From: Litorimonas sp051251645
Lineage (GTDB): Bacteria; Pseudomonadota; Alphaproteobacteria; Caulobacterales; Maricaulaceae
DNA: 64,000 nucleotides
Direction of reading: 5' to 3'
Assembly: GCA_051251645.1 (NCBI GenBank)
Contig: JBPOEY010000002.1
Location: 620,001-684,000 of the forward strand
This document shows, piece after piece, positions 52,003-59,966 of the stretch. The notes under the pieces are model-generated. The model saw nothing but the letters and a program-made list of their open reading frames with translations, was not told the DNA's origin and did no database searches. Position numbers and translations under genes: made by a program. Within the stretch, counting starts at the first letter, position 1. Each line of letters opens with the position of its first letter.

Positions 52003-52830
52003 ATGATCGCCCTCATTTATCTCGCCCATGTCGCCATTGTCATTTTCGGGGCTGTGACGCTCGTGTGGTTGATCAGCCTGCTCGCGCGTGATGCCTCTAT
52101 CATTGATATTTTCTGGGGCTTTGGCTTTTCGCTGGTCGGACTTGTCTGTCTTTATCTTGCGAGTGGGCGCTTTGACGTCATGCCGTCGTCCTACCTGTTG
52201 CTGATGGGGTTGATGCCGATCTTGTGGGGATTAAGGCTGACGCTTTACTTGGCAAAACGGAACCTCGGCCACGGCGAAGACGGGCGTTATGTGGCGATGC
52301 GCAAACGTTCCGGCCTCGCAGAAATGACATGGCGCGTGCGGGCGCTGTTCTCCATTTATTGGGGGCAGGGACTGCTCATCTTGATCGTGTCGGCCCCGGT
52401 TTGGGTTGCCTTTGCGAACGGCAAGACCACAGAGATCGGCGTGTTGGCGATGATTGGCGCGCTGATGTGGTTGGCAGGCGTCTTGTTCGAAGCGATTGGT
52501 GATGCGCAACTGGTCGCGTTCCTTAAGAAAAACGCCGATTATGACGGCTCCTACGAAGATAAACCCGTGCTGGATACGGGCCTGTGGGCGTGGACGCGCC
52601 ATCCGAACTATTTCGGCAACGCGCTGCTGTGGTGGGGCATATTCGTGGCTGCCTGTTCTGTGCCGTGGGGGTGGGTGTCGGTCTTTGGTCCGCTGATTAT
52701 GACGACGCTGCTGATGCGCGTGTCAGGGCGGGATTTGCTGGAACGTAAATTGAAGAAACGTCCGGCCTACCGCGATTACGTCGCGCGCACGTCCAGCTTT
52801 GTGCCGATGCCGCCGAAGAAGACGGCTTGA
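52003..52830 (+). CDS. DUF1295 / steroid 5-alpha-reductase-like membrane protein
   Basis: A 275-residue membrane protein with about six to seven helices. The family core is RRHPNYFGN-like WTRHPNYFGNALLWWG near residue 205, and a final SGRDLLERKLKKRPAYRDY. DUF1295 proteins are related to 3-oxo-5-alpha-steroid reductases and to isoprenylcysteine methyltransferase-like folds; no substrate is known. It follows rpoN after 72 bases. Confidence 0.86.
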   Translation: MIALIYLAHVAIVIFGAVTLVWLISLLARDASIIDIFWGFGFSLVGLVCLYLASGRFDVMPSSYLLLMGLMPILWGLRLTLYLAKRNLGHGEDGRYVAMRKRSGLAEMTWRVRALFSIYWGQGLLILIVSAPVWVAFANGKTTEIGVLAMIGALMWLAGVLFEAIGDAQLVAFLKKNADYDGSYEDKPVLDTGLWAWTRHPNYFGNALLWWGIFVAACSVPWGWVSVFGPLIMTTLLMRVSGRDLLERKLKKRPAYRDYVARTSSFVPMPPKKTA

Positions 52831-52891
52831 GCCAGTGTCTGGCCCCGCGGCCTGCGAAGAACCGAACCGTCTTTAAAGGCAGGTCACCAAG

Positions 52892-53734
52892 ATGATTAGG
52901 CAACAATTTGTCAGCCTCGACGCACAGCCAAACGGCGAGCTGCTGAGGGCGCATCAGGCGAAATCGGGTTTCCGTCTTTTCTATGAAAAACATACGGGCC
53001 TCTATTACTTAGACGGTGCTGATCGTGACAATTCCAAACGTCCCGGCTTTGACAGTCAGGGCGGCTATGCGCCTGTTCTCAATCATAAAAGCCGTGACGA
53101 TCTTCACAAGCTCAAGGAATTTGTTCGCGAACAGGTTAAAGCCAAGACACTCGGCAAACATCAATTTGACGCTGACCTCGTGCAAGACGCGCTGTTCCTG
53201 AGCGGCACATTCCAAACAAGAGTGTTCTGCGCGTATTACGACGATGAAGACACGGATATCGTGGCCATTGCCAATCACGGGGTTTTGGAGAGGTTATGTT
53301 TCTCGGCGGCTCCGCGCGAACACAATGACAGGGACGCTGACCCGTTTGAGGTCACCTACCGCATGGGAAGCACGCCGCGATTACATCCGGAACAAAACGA
53401 ATTTGAGGGGTATAACAGCCTGTATCAAAGGGAGTTTTTGGCGGCTTTCGGTAAGCCCGCGCCGGATCTGTCCTTTTTTGGTCAACCAAAGTCGTCACAG
53501 GCTGATATGAAAATAGAGGCCGCTCATTTGAATATCAGCCAAGCGGCTTTACTCAGGTTATATGGCCAGTTCAAATTAGTGGATAGCGAAGAAAACCAAA
53601 CACATCCTGCGCTGGAGCGGTTTTACAGATTTTTCGATCTGGCCCTAAAAATCATCCTCATGCCATTTATACTCATAGCTGTGTTGGTGATGTCCGTCCG
53701 CGATGATCTTAAACATAGGAAAAGCCGGAAATAG
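52892..53734 (+). CDS. Hypothetical membrane-anchored protein
   Basis: A 280-residue protein I cannot assign. Residues 1-240 are polar and soluble-like; a strongly hydrophobic helix (LALKIILMPFILIAVLVMSV) near the C-terminus followed by basic residues suggests a tail anchor with the body in the cytoplasm. The N-terminal part has features of a degraded or simple alpha/beta fold but no motif I recognise. The AGGTCACCAAG sequence before the ATG offers a weak ribosome site. It converges with the fatty acid hydroxylase gene. Confidence 0.7.
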   Translation: MIRQQFVSLDAQPNGELLRAHQAKSGFRLFYEKHTGLYYLDGADRDNSKRPGFDSQGGYAPVLNHKSRDDLHKLKEFVREQVKAKTLGKHQFDADLVQDALFLSGTFQTRVFCAYYDDEDTDIVAIANHGVLERLCFSAAPREHNDRDADPFEVTYRMGSTPRLHPEQNEFEGYNSLYQREFLAAFGKPAPDLSFFGQPKSSQADMKIEAAHLNISQAALLRLYGQFKLVDSEENQTHPALERFYRFFDLALKIILMPFILIAVLVMSVRDDLKHRKSRK

Positions 53735-53746
53735 ATGGTTCTCATT

Positions 53747-54535
53747 TTACTCCGCCAGTTCAGGCGCACGCCGCGACTGCGGCTCCGCGCCCACCAGCCC
53801 CCGGTCCGTGCCACAGACCTTATCCCAAAAGCGGAAATATAACCCGTAATTCCCACGAAATTTCGTGTGGTGGAGGTTATGATGGCTGGCCGTGATGATG
53901 TGGCGACCCCACCAGCCCTCGATCCAGCGTTTCGGATACACTTCCCAACCTGCGTGATTGAAAACGGAATTAATCGTCATCAGCATTAGAATAATCAGCG
54001 CGATCGCCCAATGGATCGGCACAAACAGCGCCATCACCGGCAGTAACCAAGCCGAACTCACAGCTTCAATCGGATCAAACGAAAAGCTCGCCCACGGCGT
54101 CGGCTGCACGCTGCGGTGATGGCCCGCATGCGTGTGTTTGAACAGTTTCGGGTGGTGCATGATCCGGTGCGTGGCGTAGAACCATGTGTCCTGCGCGAAC
54201 AGATAGAGCGCGGCACTGGCCGGCAGCCAAAGCCACGCGCCCAGCCCGTCGGGTATGCCGCCATAAATCGCGGTGCCGCCTGCTTTCCACATTTCCAAAA
54301 TGATGGCGGCGGGCAGGGCATAGATAAAGCTGCTGATGACCGAGAGGCGGATTTCATTGGCGATGGTCGCGCGGGTCGGCTCGCGCTTGGACAGGCGTCG
54401 CGCGTGTTTCGGCGTGCGCTGCCAGAGCGCCCAATGGATTGGCGCGACGATCAGAAAATAGCGCACAATAATAATCGTGGAGAGACCCGCATAGGTCGCC
54501 ACAAATCCCCAGACTGGTATTGGCCATCCGTCCAT
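53747..54535 (-). CDS. Fatty acid hydroxylase/sterol desaturase-family protein
   Basis: A di-iron membrane oxygenase with about four helices. The His clusters are HRIMHHPKLFKHTHAGHH (in parts: HRIMHH, HTHAGHH) and HNLHHTKF, the eight-His pattern of the family. Bacterial members hydroxylate lipids, carotenoids or sterols. ATG 54535 gives about 262 residues; the frame is open 12 codons further. It diverges from glpK over about 80 bases. Confidence 0.88.
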   Translation of the reverse strand: MDGWPIPVWGFVATYAGLSTIIIVRYFLIVAPIHWALWQRTPKHARRLSKREPTRATIANEIRLSVISSFIYALPAAIILEMWKAGGTAIYGGIPDGLGAWLWLPASAALYLFAQDTWFYATHRIMHHPKLFKHTHAGHHRSVQPTPWASFSFDPIEAVSSAWLLPVMALFVPIHWAIALIILMLMTINSVFNHAGWEVYPKRWIEGWWGRHIITASHHNLHHTKFRGNYGLYFRFWDKVCGTDRGLVGAEPQSRRAPELAE

Positions 54536-54615
54536 GGGCTTGCGCCTAGCGTCTGGCTGTGCGCCGCGCAACGAAGAGACGCTTGCCGCGCCGTATCATC
54601 GCGCTAGGAAGGGGT

Positions 54616-56091
54616 ATGTCAGACGTTATCCTCACCATTGATCAAGGAACGACCAGTTCCAGAACCCTTGTTGTGAGCGCGGACGGGGTCATCCTTCATG
54701 CCGAACAGCAGGAGTTTCCGCAGCTTTATCCGCAAGATGGTTGGGTCGAACATGATCCCGAAGCGATTTGGACGACGGTTGAGACCACGCTGAGCGCTTG
54801 CCGCGATTGGTGCGCCGCCAACGGTCAGGCTCCGGTCGCGATTGGCATTACCAATCAGCGCGAAACGACTTTAGTCTGGGACCGGGACACGGGGGAATGC
54901 CTCTATAACGCGATCGTTTGGCAGGATCGCCGCACGGCGGCGCGCTGTCGACAACTTGCGGGCGCGATGCCTGTCGCGCAACTTCAAGCCAAGACAGGCC
55001 TGTTGCATGATCCCTATTTCAGCGCGACCAAGATCGCGTGGATTTTGGATCATGTCGACGGCGCGCGGGCGCGCGGGGAACGCGGCGAGTTGTGCTTTGG
55101 CACGGTCGATAGCTTTCTGATCTGGCGATTAACGGGGGGTGACGTTCATGCGACCGACGCGACGAACGCGTCGCGCACCAATTTATTTAATATTCGCGAG
55201 AATACATGGGACCCAGAATTATTAGCGCTGTTTGGTGTCCCCGCGACGGGGTTGCCCGCCGTGCGCGACTGCGTGGCGGACTACGGGTCATGGAAAGACG
55301 GCGGGGGGCACGGCATTCCAATTTGCGGCGTGGCGGGCGATCAACAAGCTGCCGCGATTGGACAGCTGTGTGTCTCGCCCGGCGATATTAAGTCGACATA
55401 TGGGACGGGCTGTTTTGTGATTTTGAATACCGGCGAAGACTGCCTGAGCTCGAAGAACAAGCTGCTCTCCACCATCGCTTACCGGATCAACGGGCAGACA
55501 TCCTACGCGCTGGAAGGCTCGATCTTCATTGCGGGCGCGGGTGTGCAATGGTTGCGCGACGAAATGGAACTGATCGAACATGCGGCGGACACGCAAGCGG
55601 TTTGCGAAAATTTAGATGGCAATCACGGCGTCTATCTTGTCCCGGCGTTTACGGGACTCGGCGCGCCTTATTGGAACCCGGATGTGCGCGGGGCGCTGTT
55701 CGGGCTGACGCGCGATACGGGCCGTGATCATGTCATACGCGCGACGGTCGAAAGCGTGGTCTACCAAACTTACGACCTGTTCGCAGCAATGGCCAAAGAC
55801 GGCGCACATCCAAAAAGCTTGCGCGTTGATGGCGGCATGGTCGCCAATGATTGGATGGTGGGTCACCTCGCCAATGTGCTGAACCTGCCCGTAGAACGCC
55901 CGCAAATTCTAGAAACTACGGCCATGGGGGCGGCCTACCTCGCGATGATCGGGGCAGGGATGGTCACAGGGTTGCAGGATTTGCAAGACCTCTGGACCCG
56001 CGACCGTCTGTTTGAGCCAAATATGGCTGCGGATGAGCGAAAGACCCTCTTGGACGGCTGGGCCGACTGCGTTAGACGGCTGCTGGCCTAA
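54616..56091 (+). CDS. glpK: Glycerol kinase
   Basis: Phosphorylates glycerol to glycerol-3-phosphate. The sugar-kinase ATP motifs are present: DQGTTSSRTLV at the N-terminus, WQDRRTAARC, and TYGTGCFVILNTG. The substrate block is ITNQRETTLVWD. AGGAAGGGG precedes ATG 54616; the frame is open 19 codons upstream. No glpF or glpD adjoins. 491 residues, normal. Confidence 0.95.
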   Translation: MSDVILTIDQGTTSSRTLVVSADGVILHAEQQEFPQLYPQDGWVEHDPEAIWTTVETTLSACRDWCAANGQAPVAIGITNQRETTLVWDRDTGECLYNAIVWQDRRTAARCRQLAGAMPVAQLQAKTGLLHDPYFSATKIAWILDHVDGARARGERGELCFGTVDSFLIWRLTGGDVHATDATNASRTNLFNIRENTWDPELLALFGVPATGLPAVRDCVADYGSWKDGGGHGIPICGVAGDQQAAAIGQLCVSPGDIKSTYGTGCFVILNTGEDCLSSKNKLLSTIAYRINGQTSYALEGSIFIAGAGVQWLRDEMELIEHAADTQAVCENLDGNHGVYLVPAFTGLGAPYWNPDVRGALFGLTRDTGRDHVIRATVESVVYQTYDLFAAMAKDGAHPKSLRVDGGMVANDWMVGHLANVLNLPVERPQILETTAMGAAYLAMIGAGMVTGLQDLQDLWTRDRLFEPNMAADERKTLLDGWADCVRRLLA

Positions 56092-56122
56092 CGGCGTGCA
56101 TCCTCGTTTATGCGAGGGCCGT

Positions 56123-56199
56123 GGGGGGATAGCTCAATTGGTTAGAGCCACCCGCTCATAACGGGTTGGTTGGGGGTTCAAGTCCCTCTCCCCCTACCA
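56123..56199 (+). tRNA. tRNA with CAU anticodon (Ile2 or elongator Met)
   Basis: A full 77-base cloverleaf: acceptor GGGGGGA paired with TCCCCCT (one G-U), D-arm GCTC/GAGC, anticodon stem ACCCG/CGGGT with loop CTCATAA, T-arm GGGGG/CCCTC around TTCAAGT, and encoded ACCA end. The anticodon is CAU. The variable loop TGGTT resembles tRNA-Ile2 (lysidine-modified) more than elongator Met (GGGTC), but the identity is not certain. Remains of an integrative element follow directly downstream. Confidence 0.95.
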
Positions 56200-56827
56200 C
56201 GCACTCAGTGCTTTTAGCGACCAAATCGCTGGCAGTGAGAATAGCCCCTACTAACGGGGGCTTAGCGGGGTACGGCGACTTAAGAGACGCTCAGAGAGAC
56301 GCAAAAAGGGTCGATATTCGAGCCATTTGGTGAGGTGTCTCAGATCACGAATTTTGAGATCAACTCGTTAAGTGGCAGATGCTGAGAGGATAGTGGGTTA
56401 AGCGGAGACGCGGAAGAGAATCGCTTGGTCATTCCCGCACGCAGGGAGCTTTCCCGCGGAGACTTTGAGAGACCCCATAGTCATTTCGACCGGATGATGT
56501 CCGGCTATAATCTCGCTAACAATCTTGGGAGACATAAACGCAAGGTTCAGGATACGGCTTACGTCAGCTTTATCAAAACCGTGCTCGCATCCAATTTCCA
56601 ATTGGGATGTGTAGCGATCGGACTTTAAACCTTCATACCAATCACGACCCATAGCAATCAGCTTGATAAGCTCAGGATCCGGTTCCCCAAGAGCCTGCCC
56701 GCCAATGATCAGTTTAATCTCGACGCCCCTCCGTCTCATCTGAAGCGGGTATCGGCAAGAGGATGAGGCCAATCAGTTTGCTGCAGAAATTTTAATGCCT
56801 CACTCACGCCTAAGGCACAGGCTCAAC

Positions 56828-57183
56828 GACGAACCCAATCTGGACTAAGCCTTAAGTATCAGTCGGGAGTTTGGTGTCAGTAAAGAGGCGGCTGCGAGAC
56901 ATTACGTTACGCGAAATGGCAACACCGTTGCGATCCTGTTCATCAAAGGCGGCTCGCTGAGATATGCGGTAAAGTCAGAGGGATTTCCCTAGGTCAAGAT
57001 AAGCCGCGGGCAAAACGTCCCGTATATGCCTAAGCCAAGGCCGGGTACAAAACTTAGCGAGATCGATGAGGACGATGTTTCGAACTTCCTGCCCGGCATC
57101 AGTTTGGCGAAGAGATCAAAGTTCAGGCGCTCTATCAGGAAAATGGATTCGGGATGTTCCTGTTGGTGGTAGAGGAGAACTAA
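56828..57183 (+). pseudogene. Broken ImmA/IrrE-family metallopeptidase (C-terminal part)
   Basis: In one frame the translation reads SISREFGVSKEAAARHYV, AILFIKGGSLRYAVKSEGFP, then TAG where relatives have Trp (TGG), then VKISRGQ, MPKPRPGTKLSEIDEDD. After a frameshift near 57110 it ends as GEEIKVQALYQENGFGMFLLVVEEN and TAA. This is the C-terminal half of an ImmA/IrrE protein, the type found with XRE repressors on mobile elements. A stop at 56846-56848 also breaks the upstream part. The zinc-binding HExxH half is not found. Confidence 0.6.
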
Positions 57184-57254
57184 CGCGCGTCATATGGGTG
57201 GGAATCGAATGTGAGAAAATATCCTTAATGCAATTGACCTGCCACCTCTGCTCA

Positions 57255-57283
57255 ATTTCCCTGTTAATTTTCAGCAGGGAAAT
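57255..57283. repeat. CCCTG inverted repeat 1
   Basis: ATTTCCCTG and CAGGGAAAT form perfect 9-bp arms around an 11-base spacer. It sits between the ImmA/IrrE and recombinase remnants. Confidence 0.7.
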
Positions 57284-57374
57284 CACGAAATAACCACGTA
57301 AAATCAGCGCTCTGCACGGATAGAATCACGAATTCAGACGCCATTCCGGTGGGTTTCGCGCGTTTTTCCCTGTA

Positions 57375-57397
57375 AATTCCCTGTAAAGCAGGGAATT
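57375..57397. repeat. CCCTG inverted repeat 2
   Basis: AATTCCCTG and CAGGGAATT form perfect 9-bp arms around TAAAG, and another TTCCCTGTAAA lies directly before it. It is the same motif as repeat 1, 92 bases away. Such CCCTG repeats often sit beside recombinase genes in alphaproteobacteria (from memory; not checked). Confidence 0.7.
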
Positions 57398-58050
57398 GAG
57401 GCGTGAGACTGGCTCTCGCCGGACTGCGCCACTACCACGTTACACCCCACTATGATTCCGAAGTGTTTATCGGTCGGGTGGTTAGTGATCTGGTTGACGG
57501 GTGTTCGAAATCTGCTTGGCCGGAAGGCGCAGCGCCTTACCGTCATCCATCTCGCCTTTGGCGAGAGAGGCTGAGATGTAATAGCGATAGCATCGGCCAC
57601 TAGGATTTTTCGAATGTATGGGTGAAAGCCGCTGATCAATCTGATCATAGAGCAAGCCCATTCGCAGGCTATTGGACGCGATGTTGATAAAGCGTCGGCG
57701 CTTTAGTGCATTGTTCTCTAGTGTCGATTTACGGCGTTCCATAGCTCTTAGTTCACGATGCGTATGTGCTGGCTCTTGTAGACCTCGTCCTTGTGCTTGA
57801 TCTTCCTGACGTTGACCAGATTAATCAAAAGCTTGTAATAATAACCTTGGCTGAAGAGCTTACCGCCAATCCGTGCCATTATATATGACGACGGATACTG
57901 TCTGACGTCAGCGTTCATGGCACAAATTTAGGTCTGGACTAGAGAGACTGTGCTCATCTAATATCGCGTGGAGAGACAGATGAGCCCGCGTAAACCAACG
58001 TCCGGTGAGCGGATCGCCAGAGACATCGCCCGCCAAGACAACATCTGAAG

Positions 58051-58839
58051 TTAATGGGCTGTCCAACCGCCATCTATGGCCAAATTTGATCCTGTTATAT
58101 TATCTGCGCCGGATGAACATAGGAACAAGACTGACTTTGCGACGTCCTCCGCTGTGACGAATTTTTTGGTCGGTTGAGAGGCAAGCATAACCTCGTTTTT
58201 CACAACCTCTTCACTCAGGCCACGGGCTTTGGCCGTGTCCGGAATTTGCCGTTCCACGAGGTCCGTCAAGACATAGCCCGGCGACACGGCATTCACAGTC
58301 ACCCCATCGGTCGCGCATTCAAGCGCAACGCTTTTCGTTAGGCCTAAAAGACCGTGTTTCGCCGCGACATAGGCAGACTTATAGGGTGAGGCCACGGTGG
58401 AATGTGCGGAGGCGATATTGACAATGCGCCCCCAGCCTGAGCGCGTCATAGCCCCCAAACACAGGCGTGTCGTATGAAAGCTGGCCGTCAAATTGATACT
58501 GAGAATTGCGTCCCACTGTTCGGGAGGGAAGTTTTCTATCGGGCTGACATATTGTATCCCGGCATTGTTGATGAGGATGTCCACGGCCCCGAGTGACGAT
58601 GTCGTTTGATCCACGAGCTTTTTAATCTCATCAGGCTTTCGCATATCGGCCGGAGAATATCGGATCGTTTGGCCAGAGGCGACCGAAAAGTCTTTGAGCA
58701 GACGGTCTATCTCGACAGGATCGCCAAAGCCGTTAATCATGACATTGGCGCCCGCTTGGGCCAGTTGACCTGCGATGGCTTTGCCGATCCCACTTGTCGA
58801 CCCTGTGACGATCGCCGTCTTTCCTGATAAATCAATCAC
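58051..58839 (-). CDS. bdhA: D-3-hydroxybutyrate dehydrogenase
   Basis: An NAD-dependent SDR that oxidises 3-hydroxybutyrate to acetoacetate. The Rossmann site is TGSTSGIGKAIA, followed by NNAGIQYVSPIE, the catalytic Ser in NIASAHS and the YVAAK pair. PGYVLTDLVERQIPD and ASQPTKKFVTAEDV are typical of 3-hydroxybutyrate dehydrogenases. 262 residues. It is the last gene of the AraC-TonB receptor-hydrolase-BdhA group; the 107-base gap upstream contains a 19-bp direct repeat and may hold its own promoter. Confidence 0.93.
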   Translation of the reverse strand: MIDLSGKTAIVTGSTSGIGKAIAGQLAQAGANVMINGFGDPVEIDRLLKDFSVASGQTIRYSPADMRKPDEIKKLVDQTTSSLGAVDILINNAGIQYVSPIENFPPEQWDAILSINLTASFHTTRLCLGAMTRSGWGRIVNIASAHSTVASPYKSAYVAAKHGLLGLTKSVALECATDGVTVNAVSPGYVLTDLVERQIPDTAKARGLSEEVVKNEVMLASQPTKKFVTAEDVAKSVLFLCSSGADNITGSNLAIDGGWTAH

Positions 58840-58891
58840 GGATATCCTTTGCGCCGCTCGGACGGTTTATAGACAGTCGACTCTTCCTCAG

Positions 58892-58929
58892 CGGCGCGTT
58901 TCTGGCCCAACGGCGCGTTTTTGGCGAAG
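58892..58929. repeat. 19-bp tandem direct repeat before bdhA
   Basis: Two adjacent units beginning CGGCGCGTTTCTGGC and CGGCGCGTTTTTGGC, 53-90 bases before the bdhA start. They could form a regulator site; function is unknown. Confidence 0.5.
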
Positions 58930-58946
58930 GGACGGGCGAGGTTCAA

Positions 58947-59954
58947 TTACTCTGCATCCAGCCTGTGCTGAACCGCGTGGGCCAAGCGGGTGCGATGATT
59001 TTTGACGTCGTCCAAAATACCGAAGGATAAAAACGCGTGGATAGCGCCGGGGATGCAGTCCAACGTTACGTCAACACCGGCGTCGGTCAGGCGCGCCGCA
59101 TAGGCGCGCGCCTCATCCCGCAACGGGTCACAGTTCCCGACAATGATGTAGGTCGGAGGCAAGTCTGCCACCGCTTTGTGGAACAGGGGGGATACGCGCG
59201 GATCTTTGCCTTGTTCTTTCGTGATCCCATAATTCTCAACGCTGACATCAATGGCGTCACGGGTGAGAAAATAATCGCCATCGCCAAATAAGACCCGCGA
59301 GGGATAAGTCACATGAGGGCTATAAACGTCGAGCATTGGATAGAGCAGAAACTGTGCCCGAACTTTTCCAGAATTTTCCGACGATTGCGCTAAAACCGCG
59401 GCAAGGTTTCCCCCCGCACTATCGCCCATAAGCGCAACTTTGGTTGAGAGCCCCTTAAAGTTAGCGGCATTCTCAAGAATGAAATCTAATGCCGCCTGAC
59501 TATCCTTTAACCCCGCGGGGAATGGGTTCTCAGGGGCCAAGCGATAGTCAAGACTGATGAAGTTCGCCTTACTTTGTGCTGCGAGTGCTGTCAGCAAGCC
59601 ATCATATTCATCAAGCCCGGCTAATGACCAGCCGCCCCCGTGAAGGAATAATATGAGTGGCGATAAATGCTCATCACTTTTCGGGTGGTAATAAACCCGG
59701 GCTGAAATATGATCTTTAGCACCGGGAATTTTTACGTCTTCGGTTTCAATATCGGGGTAAAAATTTGGTCCCGAAAACCCCATAAAAATGTCTCTGGCGA
59801 GCGCCCGAGATAGCTCAATCGGGCTTTCGCTGCCAGGAACAAGCGACACGAGGATCGCGTTCACTTTCTCGATTAAATCCGTCGAGGCCGCATCCATGGC
59901 GTCAGGCAGCACCCCGCCTGATGGCTCTGTGTGTTCGGTCTTCATGATGCCCAA
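58947..59954 (-). CDS. Alpha/beta hydrolase, HSL-type esterase/lipase
   Basis: A 335-residue hydrolase of the hormone-sensitive lipase family. The oxyanion motif HGGGW and the nucleophile box GDSAGGN are present; the acid and His are near CDPLRDEARAYA and GAIHAF. There is no signal peptide, so it is cytoplasmic. It starts 12 bases after the TonB receptor stop and lies before bdhA. This setting suggests it cleaves an imported ester that yields 3-hydroxybutyrate, but substrate evidence is lacking. Confidence 0.88.
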   Translation of the reverse strand: MGIMKTEHTEPSGGVLPDAMDAASTDLIEKVNAILVSLVPGSESPIELSRALARDIFMGFSGPNFYPDIETEDVKIPGAKDHISARVYYHPKSDEHLSPLILFLHGGGWSLAGLDEYDGLLTALAAQSKANFISLDYRLAPENPFPAGLKDSQAALDFILENAANFKGLSTKVALMGDSAGGNLAAVLAQSSENSGKVRAQFLLYPMLDVYSPHVTYPSRVLFGDGDYFLTRDAIDVSVENYGITKEQGKDPRVSPLFHKAVADLPPTYIIVGNCDPLRDEARAYAARLTDAGVDVTLDCIPGAIHAFLSFGILDDVKNHRTRLAHAVQHRLDAE

Positions 59955-59966
59955 CGATCTCAGCGA

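Larger units (their letters stand above)
56398..57918 (-). pseudogene. Decayed large serine recombinase
   Basis: Fragments of one recombinase in several minus-strand frames. At 57918-57748 the recombinase domain is seen as GGKLFSQGYYYKLL and IKHKDEVYKSQH, ending in an in-frame TAA followed by ELWNAV. After a frameshift, 57742-57482 holds GLLYDQIDQRLSPIH and GRCYRYYIS...LRLPAKQI, the zinc-ribbon region. The C-terminal part lies at 56772-56398 (RRRGVEIKLIIGG, MGRDWYEGL, LAFMSPKIVSEIIAG). About 700 bases with repeats and an ImmA/IrrE remnant interrupt it. The catalytic N-terminal domain is missing. It marks a dead integrative element. Confidence 0.75.

Noticed and set aside
56243..56262. AGCCCC...GGGGCT hairpin after the tRNA as terminator or att site
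   Set aside because: No T tract follows and no second copy of the tRNA 3' end was found in 56200-58050, so neither reading is supported.
57980..58048. 22-codon ORF with a ribosome-site-like GGAGAGACAG (starts MSPRKPTSGERIARDIARQ)
   Set aside because: It could be a truncated remnant of the decayed element, but it is too short for a family match and may be chance.
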